Assembly (NCBI RefSeq): GCF_029964055.1
Contig: NZ_CP124836.1
Coordinates: 3,782,001 to 3,846,000 of the forward strand
Source of the DNA: Arthrobacter sp. EM1
GTDB taxonomy: Bacteria > Actinomycetota > Actinomycetes > Actinomycetales > Micrococcaceae
Direction of reading: 5' to 3'
Length of the DNA: 64,000 nucleotides
This document shows positions 56,372 to 64,000 of the stretch, piece by piece. The notes under the pieces were generated by a model. It saw only the letters and a list, made by a program, of their open reading frames with translations. It did not search any database and was not told the DNA's origin. Every line of letters begins with the position of its first letter. The first letter of the stretch is position 1. The translations under genes and the position numbers were made by a program.

Positions 56372-58762
56372 ATGGCTGAATCCCCGGTGCTGTGGTTTGA
56401 AGAGATCGGTATGGGTGACGTCCCGCAGGTGGGGGGCAAAAACGCCTCCCTCGGCGAACTCATCCAGTCCCTCAAAACCAAGGGTGTGCGCGTGCCGGGC
56501 GGCTTTGCGACCACCGCGGACGCCTACCGCCGGTTCATCGAGGCCAACGGCATCGAATCGGCGATGCGCTCACAGATCCAGTCCTACCGCGCCGGCGAAA
56601 CGTCCCTGCGCGCCACCGGGGAAGCCATCAGGGAGCTCTTCCTGGACAGTGAGTTTCCCGAGGACACCGCCGCGTCCATCCGCTCCCACTACCGGGAACT
56701 CGGGGAGCGGGCCGGGGTGGACCGGCTCTCCGTTGCTGTCCGCAGCAGCGCCACCGCCGAGGACCTGCCGGATGCGAGCTTCGCCGGGCAGCAGGAGACC
56801 TTCCTGAACATCGCCGGGGAACGCGAACTCCTGGACGCCTGCCGGCGCTGCTACGCCTCACTGTTCACCGACCGTGCCATCAGCTACCGCGAGGTCAAGG
56901 GCTTCGACCACCTCGACGTTGCGCTCTCGATCGGTGTGCAGCGGATGGTGCGCTCCGACGTCGGCGCCTCCGGCGTGATGTTCTCCATCGACACTGATTC
57001 CGGCTTCCCGGGCGTGGCAGTGGTCAGCGCCGCCTGGGGGCTTGGCGAAACCGTGGTCCAAGGCACCATCAATCCGGACAAATACGTCGTCTTCAAGCCG
57101 CTCCTGGCCCAGCCGGAGTTCGCTCCGATTATCGAAAAGACGCTGGGCTCCAAGGACCGGAAAATGGTCTACAGCCGGGGCGGCCACGCCCGCACCAAAA
57201 TGGTGGACACCTCCGACGCGGAACGCCGCGCTTTTGTCCTGGACGACGCCGAGATTCTCGCGCTGGCGCGCTGGGCCGTGAGCGTGGAAGAGCACTATGC
57301 CCGGCCGATGGACATGGAGTGGGCCCGGGATGGTGTGACCGGCGAACTGTTTATGGTCCAGGCCCGGCCGGAAACGGTCCAGTCGCAAAAAACCGGCTCC
57401 CGGTTCACCCTCCACCACCTGCTGGAGGCGGGCAGCGTACTGGTGCGCGGCGCCGCGATCGGCGATTCCATCGCCCACGGCACGGCCTGCGTGATCCGCA
57501 GCGCCGCTGACATTGACAACTTCCGCGACGGCGCCATCCTGGTCACCGAGATGACCGACCCGGACTGGGTTCCGATTATGAAGCGGGCAGCAGGCATCGT
57601 GACCGACCGCGGCGGCCCTACCAGCCACGCGGCGATCGTGAGCCGGGAACTCGGGGTACCCGCAGTCGTGGGTACAGGCAATGCCACCACTGTCCTCGCG
57701 GAAGACCAGTCCGTGACGATTTCCTGCGCCAAAGGCGACGAAGGCCGGGTCTACCAGGGCAGCCTCGCGTTTGAGACCGAGGACGTGGACCTCGGTGAAC
57801 TGCCCGAGACGCACACCAAAGTTATGGTCAACATCGCCAGCCCCGCGGCAGCCTTCCAGTGGTGGCGGCTGCCGGCCGACGGCGTCGGGCTCGCCCGGAT
57901 GGAATTCATCATCAGCGCCCTGATCCGGGTCCACCCGATGGCGCTGGTTCACCCCGAGCGGGTCACCGACCCCCACGAGGCCGAGCAGATCCGTGCCCTG
58001 ACCAGCGGCTTTGCCGACCCGAAGGACTACTTCGTGGACGCCCTGGCTCTTGGCATCGCCAAGATCGCAGCACCCCACTTCCCCCGGCCCGTGATCGTCC
58101 GGCTCAGCGACTTCAAAACCAACGAGTACGCGCACCTGATCGGCGGTTCCGCCTTCGAGGAACCGGAGGAAAACCCCATGCTCGGCTTCCGCGGCGCCTC
58201 CCGCTACTACGACGAGCGGTACCGCGAGGGATTTGCCCTGGAGTGTGCCGCCCTCAAACGGGTCCGCGAGAAGCTCGGGTTTAGCAACATTATTGTGATG
58301 GTGCCGTTCTGCCGCACCCCCCGGGAAGCGGACAAGGTGCTGGCCGTGATGGCGGAGCACGGCCTGGTTCGGGGCCAGAACGGCCTGCAGGTCTACATGA
58401 TGTGTGAGATCCCGTCCAACGTCGTCCTCGCCGACAAGTTCGCCACCCGCTTCGACGGCTTCTCCATCGGCTCCAACGACCTCACCCAGCTTGTCCTGGG
58501 CGTGGACCGGGATTCGGCGCAGCTGGCCGCACTCTTTGACGAGCGGGATGAGGCCGTGATGGCCATGATCAGCGAGGCTATCCAAAAGGCGCATGCGGCC
58601 GGCATCAAGATCGGCATCTGCGGCCAGGGACCCAGCAACCACCCGGAGTTCGCGGCGTTCCTGGTCGGTGAAGGCATCGATTCGATCTCGCTGAATCCGG
58701 ACAGCTACCTCAGGACCGTTCCGCGGATCGCGGAAGCCGAGAAACTGCCTGCTTCCCGGTAG
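56372..58762 (+). CDS. ppsA: Phosphoenolpyruvate synthase
   Basis: The protein (796 aa) converts pyruvate and ATP to PEP, AMP and phosphate. It has the N-terminal ATP-binding domain (VGGKNASLGELI, VRSSATAEDLPDASFAGQQE), the swivelling phosphohistidine domain with TDRGGPTSHAAIVSREL near residue 418 and the C-terminal PEP/pyruvate barrel (CEIPSNVVLADKFATRFDGF, ICGQGPSNHPEF with its cysteine). AGGAG stands before the ATG. It lies 107 bp after the P2-type ATPase gene and probably shares its transcript. Its end overlaps the convergent P-type ATPase gene by 53 bp. Confidence 0.93.
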   Translation: MAESPVLWFEEIGMGDVPQVGGKNASLGELIQSLKTKGVRVPGGFATTADAYRRFIEANGIESAMRSQIQSYRAGETSLRATGEAIRELFLDSEFPEDTAASIRSHYRELGERAGVDRLSVAVRSSATAEDLPDASFAGQQETFLNIAGERELLDACRRCYASLFTDRAISYREVKGFDHLDVALSIGVQRMVRSDVGASGVMFSIDTDSGFPGVAVVSAAWGLGETVVQGTINPDKYVVFKPLLAQPEFAPIIEKTLGSKDRKMVYSRGGHARTKMVDTSDAERRAFVLDDAEILALARWAVSVEEHYARPMDMEWARDGVTGELFMVQARPETVQSQKTGSRFTLHHLLEAGSVLVRGAAIGDSIAHGTACVIRSAADIDNFRDGAILVTEMTDPDWVPIMKRAAGIVTDRGGPTSHAAIVSRELGVPAVVGTGNATTVLAEDQSVTISCAKGDEGRVYQGSLAFETEDVDLGELPETHTKVMVNIASPAAAFQWWRLPADGVGLARMEFIISALIRVHPMALVHPERVTDPHEAEQIRALTSGFADPKDYFVDALALGIAKIAAPHFPRPVIVRLSDFKTNEYAHLIGGSAFEEPEENPMLGFRGASRYYDERYREGFALECAALKRVREKLGFSNIIVMVPFCRTPREADKVLAVMAEHGLVRGQNGLQVYMMCEIPSNVVLADKFATRFDGFSIGSNDLTQLVLGVDRDSAQLAALFDERDEAVMAMISEAIQKAHAAGIKIGICGQGPSNHPEFAAFLVGEGIDSISLNPDSYLRTVPRIAEAEKLPASR

Positions 58763-60635
58763 CGGCGGGCGCCTGCTTCCCGGCCTTCGCTGAGGTGCCC
58801 GGACTGAGTGCGCGCAGCGCATTGAGGATTGTCGCCAGGTCCACGAGTTCCTGGGACAAGGCACCTGCGATGGCCGGGACGAAGCCTGCAGCCGCGGCGA
58901 GCATCAGCGCCACGCTCAGCGCTATGCCGATCCAGATGCTTTGCAGCGCCACCTTGATGGTGCGCTGGCCGATCCGCACGGCCGCGGCTACCTTGGACAG
59001 GTCGTCCAGGATGATCACGACGTCGGCCGACTCGCCGGCCGCCGTCGAGCCGCGGGCACCCATCGCGATGCCGACGTCGGCGGCGGCCAGCACGGGGGCA
59101 TCGTTGACGCCGTCCCCCACCATCATGACCGGTCGCAGCGGCAGGTCCCGGACGGCTTCGACCTTGTCCGCCGGCAGGCACTCGGCGCGGACATCGGTGA
59201 GCCCGGCCGCGTCCGCGATGTGTTCGGCGGTCGCAAGCGCATCGCCGGTCAGCATCACCGTCTGGATAACGCCGAGTTCGGTTAGCTCGGCCAAGGTGCG
59301 GCGGGTTTCCCCGCGGATGGGGTCGCTCATCACCAGGGCCCCGGCGAATTCCCCGGCGACGCCGACATAGATGGCGAGTTCGCCGCTGGCCAGCTCGATT
59401 TCCTCGACGCCGCCGGCCGATTCAGCCACGAACTTCGGCTTGCCAACCACCACGTCGCGGCCGTCGAAGCGTGCCCGGACGCCGTGCGTGGCGAATTCGT
59501 TGGCCTCCGTTGCGGTTTCGAAGACGAGCCCGCGGTTCCGTGCAGCCTCCATTACGGAGGCGGCGAGCACGTGGGAGGAATATTGTTCGGCGGAGGCCGC
59601 CAGGGCCAGGACGTCGTCCTTGGTGAAGGACCCGGAGGTCCGGACGCCGACCAGGGAGGGGCGGCCGTAGGTCAGGGTCCCGGTCTTGTCGAAGGCGACC
59701 GTTTTGATCCGGCTCAACTGCTCCAGCACGCCGGCGTATTTGACGATGATGCCGCCGCGCGCGGCACGGCTCATGCCGCCCAGGAACGCCACGGGGGCGG
59801 CGATCAACAGCGGGCACGGGGTGGCGACCACAAGCACCTCCGCGAACCGGGCCGGGCTGCCGCTGATGATCCAGCCGATCGCGCCGAGAAGGTACGCGAG
59901 GGCGGTGAACGGGACGGCATACCGGTCCGCGAGCCGCACCATGGGTGCCTTGCTGTCCGCGGCTTCCTTGACCAGGGCGACGATGCGGCTGTACTGCGAA
60001 TCCGCCATCAGGGCCGTGACCCGCATCCGGACCGCGGCTTCGCCGTTGAGGGAGCCGCTCATCAGCCCGTCCCCGGCAACCCGTTCCACCGGAAGGCTTT
60101 CCCCGGTGAGGGAGGACTCGTCGAAGCTGCCGGATTCAGAAAGCAGGATGCCGTCCAGCGGCACCACTTCACCGGGTCTGACCAGCAGGATGTCTCCGAT
60201 CCGGACGTCGGTGGCGGCAACATCCTCGAGCTGGCCGCCTGTGCTGGTTTCGGCGGCGGAGCTGCCGTCCCCTTCCCGGTGGGCAGTCTGCGGGACGCGT
60301 TCCAGCAGGGAGGTCAGTTCCTTTTTGGCCCGGCCGGCGGCGAAGTCCTCGAGGGCTGTGCCGCCGGCCATCATCAGGACAATGATCATGGCGGCGATGA
60401 ATTCGCCCACCAGGACGGTGCTGACAATGGCGGTGACCGCCAGGATGTCGATGCCCCACTGGCCACCCATCAGCCGGCGGACCATGCCGACGGCCAGATA
60501 GGCCGCTACCGCCAGGGCGTAGCTGCTGGCTGTGATCTGCGCAATCGGCTCCTGCCCGGACAGGAGCAGGATAAGCACGGCGAGCAGGGCCGCGACTGTG
60601 CCTGCAACGAGCGGATATCGGAGAAGGATTTTCAC
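58710..60635 (-). CDS. Heavy-metal P-type ATPase (P1B-like, CPL variant)
   Basis: The protein (641 aa) has the P1B layout without any N-terminal metal-binding domain. The membrane metal site reads VVATPCPLLIAAPVAF, so the usual CPC/CPH is CPL. Other motifs are SSLTGESLPVE, AFDKTGTLTYGRP, GVNDAPVLAAADVGIAMG, and the SSHVLA box takes the place of the histidine-proline motif of P1B pumps. It probably exports a transition metal; which one is not clear. The start is GTG at 60635 with AGGAT upstream. The basic C-tail overlaps the end of ppsA on the other strand. Confidence 0.87.
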   Translation of the reverse strand: MKILLRYPLVAGTVAALLAVLILLLSGQEPIAQITASSYALAVAAYLAVGMVRRLMGGQWGIDILAVTAIVSTVLVGEFIAAMIIVLMMAGGTALEDFAAGRAKKELTSLLERVPQTAHREGDGSSAAETSTGGQLEDVAATDVRIGDILLVRPGEVVPLDGILLSESGSFDESSLTGESLPVERVAGDGLMSGSLNGEAAVRMRVTALMADSQYSRIVALVKEAADSKAPMVRLADRYAVPFTALAYLLGAIGWIISGSPARFAEVLVVATPCPLLIAAPVAFLGGMSRAARGGIIVKYAGVLEQLSRIKTVAFDKTGTLTYGRPSLVGVRTSGSFTKDDVLALAASAEQYSSHVLAASVMEAARNRGLVFETATEANEFATHGVRARFDGRDVVVGKPKFVAESAGGVEEIELASGELAIYVGVAGEFAGALVMSDPIRGETRRTLAELTELGVIQTVMLTGDALATAEHIADAAGLTDVRAECLPADKVEAVRDLPLRPVMMVGDGVNDAPVLAAADVGIAMGARGSTAAGESADVVIILDDLSKVAAAVRIGQRTIKVALQSIWIGIALSVALMLAAAAGFVPAIAGALSQELVDLATILNALRALSPGTSAKAGKQAPAATGKQAVSRLPRSAERS

Positions 60636-60810
60636 GGATATCCTGCCTTAGCATTCGCTGGTTGGTGAGGCGCACTCCACTGCCTTTATCCTACTGCCCG
60701 CCCCGTTCGGTCTGTGAGAGGCTGGAGCGGGCGGAGAATGACCTTGGTCTGGCCCGCCGTGCCCCCTGTTGGGACGGCGAGGCGCAGCGGACAGTACGAG
60801 GAGGAACAGC

Positions 60811-61926
60811 GTGGCAAGCAGTTCAGGCACCATTGATACGAGGACCGCCTTGGTGGTCGGGGCCAGCGGCATTGCCGGATCGGCTCTGGTTGACCGGCTG
60901 GCCGATGAGGGCTGGGACGTTGTGGCCCTCTCGCGGCACCCGATCCGGCGCGGCGATGTCCGGCACGTGAGCGCGGACCTGACCTCCGTGGAGAGCCTGC
61001 GTGAAGCCTTGGCGGGTGAACGGCTCAGTCACGTGTTCTACACCGCGTGGTCGCGGATGGACACGGAACAGGAAAACATCGACACCAACGCTGCCATGCT
61101 GCGGAACCTGCTCGCGAGCCTCAGCGGCCAGCCAGTGAAACACGTGGCCCTGATGACCGGGTTGAAGCACTATCTGGGTCCGTTTGAAGCGTACGCGGCG
61201 GGGGAGATGCCGGACACGCCGTTCCGCGAATGCGAGCCCAGGTTGCCGACGCCTAACTTCTACTACGCCCAGGAAGACGAGTTATGGGCTGGCGCGGGCC
61301 GGCAGGGCTTTGGCTGGTCCGTGCACCGGGCGCATACGGTCATCGGGCATGCGGTCGGCAACGCCATGAACATGGGTCTAACGCTCGCGGTCCAGGCGTC
61401 CATCTGCCGGGAACTCGGCCTGCCGTTCATCTTCCCGGGTTCCGAGACGCAGTGGAACTCCCTGACGGACATGACCGACAGCGGGCTTCTGGCAGAACAC
61501 ATGGTCTGGGCGGCCACCGCCGACGGGGTAGCCGACCAGGCGTACAACATCGTCAACGGAGACCTCTTCCGCTGGCGCCGCATGTGGCCTGCGCTGGCCG
61601 CCTATTTCGGCGTCGAACCCGTTGGGTACGAGGGCCGGCCACGCCCGCTGGAACAGCAGATGTCCGGCCAGGAGGGCGTCTGGGCAGGCATCGCCGCCCG
61701 CCACGGGCTGGCCGAACCCGAGCTCGCCCGGGTCGCGTCCTGGTGGCACACAGACGGTGACCTGGGCCGTAACCTCGAAGTTGTCACGGATATGAGCAAG
61801 AGCCGGCTTGCGGGTTTCACCGGCTACCGCCGCACGGAAGACTCTTTCATCCGCTTGTTCGACCGGTACCGGGCCGACCGGCTGATACCGGCAGCGTCGC
61901 CGCCCGCCCGGGCCTTTCAGCCCTAG
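60811..61926 (+). CDS. PRISE-like SDR reductase
   Basis: The 371-residue protein starts at GTG 60811, with GGAGG upstream. It has the NAD(P)-binding ALVVGASGIAGSALVDRL, then HVFYTAWSRMDTEQENID, the PRISE-type motifs ALMTGLKHYLGPFEAYA and NFYYAQEDELWAGA, and a C-terminal substrate domain (IVNGDLFRWRRMWPALA). PRISE enzymes (progesterone 5-beta-reductase/iridoid synthase relatives) reduce activated C=C bonds of enones; bacterial substrates are largely unknown. The gene is divergent from the P-type ATPase across ~175 bp and is monocistronic. Confidence 0.83.
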   Translation: MASSSGTIDTRTALVVGASGIAGSALVDRLADEGWDVVALSRHPIRRGDVRHVSADLTSVESLREALAGERLSHVFYTAWSRMDTEQENIDTNAAMLRNLLASLSGQPVKHVALMTGLKHYLGPFEAYAAGEMPDTPFRECEPRLPTPNFYYAQEDELWAGAGRQGFGWSVHRAHTVIGHAVGNAMNMGLTLAVQASICRELGLPFIFPGSETQWNSLTDMTDSGLLAEHMVWAATADGVADQAYNIVNGDLFRWRRMWPALAAYFGVEPVGYEGRPRPLEQQMSGQEGVWAGIAARHGLAEPELARVASWWHTDGDLGRNLEVVTDMSKSRLAGFTGYRRTEDSFIRLFDRYRADRLIPAASPPARAFQP

Positions 61927-61958
61927 TCCGGCTGTCGCCGGCGGTGCCACAGTCAAGC

Positions 61959-62951
61959 ATGTGGCCGAACCTTTCCGGCCGACGCCGGTGGCTGGTGGCC
62001 GCCGCTGCGGTGCTCTTGCTGGCCGCCGCCGTGGTGCTTGCAGTTGTGTTGAGAGCCAACCCGCCGGCGGCTGCCCCGACATCACCGCCGCCGGCGTCGT
62101 CAGCTCCGGCGTCGTCAGCTCCGGCGTCGTCACCTGTGGACACCGCCGGCCCGTCGGAGGAGCCGCCGGGCAGCCCGACGCCGGGTTCGTCGCCGTCGGA
62201 CGCTCCGGTCCGCACCCCCAGCGAAACGGCTCCGGCCGGGCCGGTACCGTTGCCTGCCATCCCGGCGCCCGAGCCGCCCCCGCCCCCGGCGCCGGAGCCG
62301 CCCCCGGCCCCGTTCCCCGCCGCGCTCGCCGGCCGCGATCTGGAGGTAGTCCCGGGTGTGGGTGCAGTGGTGGCGCTGACCTTCGACGCCGGAGCCAACG
62401 CCGCAGGGTTGCCCAGCATCCTGCAGACACTGGCCACCACTGGCGTTCGCGGCACGTTTTTCCTGACCGGCAACTGGGCGGCCGGCAACCCGGCGGGTGT
62501 CGCGGCGATCGTCGCGGGCGGCCACCGGGTGGGGAACCATTCGATGACCCACCCTGGTTTTACCGGGCTCCCCGACGCCGCGATCGGGGACCAGCTGGTT
62601 CGGGCGCAGCAGGCCATCCTCGCGGGCGGAGGTGACCCCCGGCCCCTGTTCCGCTTTCCCTTCGGTGAACGCGACGCCCGGACCATCGCTGCCGTGAACG
62701 CCTACGGCTACGTGGCCGTCCGCTGGAGCGTGGACACCCTGGGCTGGAAGGGCAGCAGCGGCGGGATCTCGGCGCGCATCGTGGCTGACCGGACATTCGC
62801 CGGCCTTCAGCCCGGGGAGATCGTGCTGATGCACATCGGTTCCAATCCCGACGACGGGACCACCCTGGACGCCGATGCCCTGCCCGGGATCATCGATCGG
62901 ATCCGCCAGGCCGGCTATGGCTTTACCACCCTCGATTCGCTGCTTGGCTGA
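61959..62951 (+). CDS. Polysaccharide deacetylase (NodB family), membrane-anchored
   Basis: The protein (about 330 aa) has an N-terminal membrane anchor (about residues 10-32) followed by a Pro/Ser/Ala-rich linker of ~85 residues with repeats of SSAPA and PEPPP. The NodB deacetylase domain shows LTFDAGANA (metal aspartate), GNHSMTHPGF (metal histidines), RFPFGERD and LMHIGSNP. It faces the outside and probably removes N-acetyl groups from peptidoglycan or another cell-wall glycan. The start is uncertain: no clear ribosome site precedes either the ATG at 61959 or a GTG 15 nt upstream. Confidence 0.85.
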   Translation: MWPNLSGRRRWLVAAAAVLLLAAAVVLAVVLRANPPAAAPTSPPPASSAPASSAPASSPVDTAGPSEEPPGSPTPGSSPSDAPVRTPSETAPAGPVPLPAIPAPEPPPPPAPEPPPAPFPAALAGRDLEVVPGVGAVVALTFDAGANAAGLPSILQTLATTGVRGTFFLTGNWAAGNPAGVAAIVAGGHRVGNHSMTHPGFTGLPDAAIGDQLVRAQQAILAGGGDPRPLFRFPFGERDARTIAAVNAYGYVAVRWSVDTLGWKGSSGGISARIVADRTFAGLQPGEIVLMHIGSNPDDGTTLDADALPGIIDRIRQAGYGFTTLDSLLG

Positions 62952-63028
62952 CGGCTATCAGGCCGGCGGGCCGGAATAGCGGTACAACGCCACTGTCGCA
63001 GTTGCCGCAGGCCTGATACGACTGAGGA

Positions 63029-64000
63029 ATGACGGAGTCGCCCACCCTAGCCGCAGCCCTGGCGCCCGTCGATGCCGTGATCCTTGACCTGGACGGGGTG
63101 GTCACCGACACCGCCGGTCTTCGCTCGGCGGCATGGAAGCAACTCTTCGACGCAGTCCTCCAGGACCCGCGGCTTCCAGCCGGGACCCGCCGGGATCCGT
63201 TCTGCACCGAAGACTACCTGGACCTCGTGGCAGGCCGGACGTGGGAAGACGCGGTAACCTCTTTCCTGGCCTCCCGCGGCGGGGCAGTCCCGGACGGCAA
63301 CCCCTCAGATGGCTCGGGGGAATGGACCGTCTTCGGGCTCGCCGCACGCCAGAACGAACTGTTCGAAAAGCTGCTCGGTGACCAACCGGTCCGGGCGTTC
63401 CCGGGCACAGTGGACCTCCTCGGCCGGCTGAAAGCGGGGCGAATTCCGGTGGTGCTTGCCACCTGCGCCAGAAACGCCGGCGCGCTGCTGGCCGCCGCCG
63501 GCCTCGGGGACTTCTTCGACCACGTCGTCGACGGTCAGACGGCCCTGGACCGCGACGTTGCGGGCAAGCCGGCCCCCGCGCTGCAGTTGGAAGCGGTGCG
63601 GCGGCTCGGGATCCCGCCCGCCCGGGCCATGGTCATCGAGGAATCAGCGGCCGGGGTGGAAGCCGGCCGGCGCGGCGGCTTTGGGCTGGTCGTTGGCATC
63701 GACCGGTCCGGGCGCCGGGGACCGCTGGAAGCGGCGGGCGCCGACGTCGTCGTCGAGGATGTCAGCCAACTGGACATTGGACTCGTCATCACGCACCCGT
63801 GGCTGCTGGTCTACGAAGGCTTCGACCCGGTGCATGAGGGCCACCGCGAAGCCCTCACCACCCTGGGCAACGGCTACCTGGCCACGCGGGGCGCCGCCCC
63901 CGAACACCGGGCCGGGGCCGTGCACTATCCCGGCAGCTATCTCGCCGGCGTTTACAACAGCCTGCGCAGCGTTGTGGCGGACCAGGAAACTGTCGACGAA
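63029..64000 (+). CDS. Fused beta-phosphoglucomutase/GH65 protein (cut by window edge)
   Basis: The first ~250 residues are a HAD beta-phosphoglucomutase domain: VILDLDGVVTDTAGLRSAAW, VVLATCARNAG, GKPAPALQLEA and MVIEESAAGVEAG. Without a stop the frame continues into the start of a GH65 domain (WLLVYEGFDPVHEGHREALT, LGNGYLATRGAAPEHR) and leaves the window at residue ~324. The two activities, separate at 14.6-17.7 kb, are here one chain. ATG 63029 has GAGG very close, and TACGAC lies 6 nt upstream as a possible leaderless -10. Sugar specificity is unknown. Confidence 0.88.
   Translation, partial: MTESPTLAAALAPVDAVILDLDGVVTDTAGLRSAAWKQLFDAVLQDPRLPAGTRRDPFCTEDYLDLVAGRTWEDAVTSFLASRGGAVPDGNPSDGSGEWTVFGLAARQNELFEKLLGDQPVRAFPGTVDLLGRLKAGRIPVVLATCARNAGALLAAAGLGDFFDHVVDGQTALDRDVAGKPAPALQLEAVRRLGIPPARAMVIEESAAGVEAGRRGGFGLVVGIDRSGRRGPLEAAGADVVVEDVSQLDIGLVITHPWLLVYEGFDPVHEGHREALTTLGNGYLATRGAAPEHRAGAVHYPGSYLAGVYNSLRSVVADQETVDE

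Noticed and set aside
56858..58864. A 668-codon frame antisense to ppsA
   Set aside because: ppsA has every family motif in frame; the antisense product has none.
1..64000. CRISPR arrays, tRNA or rRNA genes, and riboswitches
   Set aside because: I looked for evenly spaced repeats, cloverleaf-like T-loop sequences and known conserved leader motifs and found none that I could support.

Overview
The window is high-GC actinobacterial DNA. Codon use, the DUF6458 and DUF445 proteins, the three-domain LigD/Ku pair and the many TAnnnT hexamers 6-7 nt before start codons point to Arthrobacter, Pseudarthrobacter or a close Micrococcaceae relative. That assignment is inference from gene content; there is no rRNA or tRNA gene here to confirm it.

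Core-like left part (1-36.8 kb). It opens with a cut FUSC-family gene and a ProP-like transporter. Next come a bacterial non-homologous end-joining pair (ligD/ku, divergent) and a complete fructose PTS operon (DeoR regulator, 1-phosphofructokinase, EIIABC, HPr). A ketoacyl synthase and a serine hydrolase follow, then an alpha-glucan phosphorolysis pair (beta-phosphoglucomutase-like HAD plus GH65) behind a perfect 14-bp operator and the ruins of a LacI regulator. Further on are an aldehyde dehydrogenase, an orphan 5-oxoprolinase subunit A-like gene, a DUF445 protein, a GDPD, an ABC exporter, an AzlCD exporter and a GGDEF-EAL protein. This part ends with a tightly packed three-gene operon: acyl-CoA dehydrogenase-like protein, PIG-L deacetylase fused to a methyltransferase, and a glycosyltransferase. 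It looks like a small unassigned biosynthetic pathway.

Accessory middle (36.8-53.4 kb). Base composition looks lower and more irregular by eye. The first half holds many tiny membrane proteins, including an overlapping three-gene operon, plus a PepSY remnant. The second half is rich in resistance- or detoxification-like genes: GNAT, GrpB, two VOC proteins, an alpha/beta hydrolase, an APH-like kinase, a TmrB-like ATPase, a DHA2 exporter facing its likely repressor across a perfect 31-bp palindrome, RidA, isochorismatase, cupin, and a MerR/VOC divergent pair. An unusual GGCT-SGNH fusion seems to start at CTG. The region ends in mobile-element debris: an istB fragment, a frameshifted serine resolvase and four copies of a res-like repeat.

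Right end (53.4-64 kb). A P2-type cation ATPase, PEP synthase and a metal P-type ATPase (the last two overlap tail to tail by 53 bp) are followed by a PRISE-like reductase and a secreted polysaccharide deacetylase. The window closes inside a second HAD/GH65 locus, this time as one fused protein that runs off the edge.
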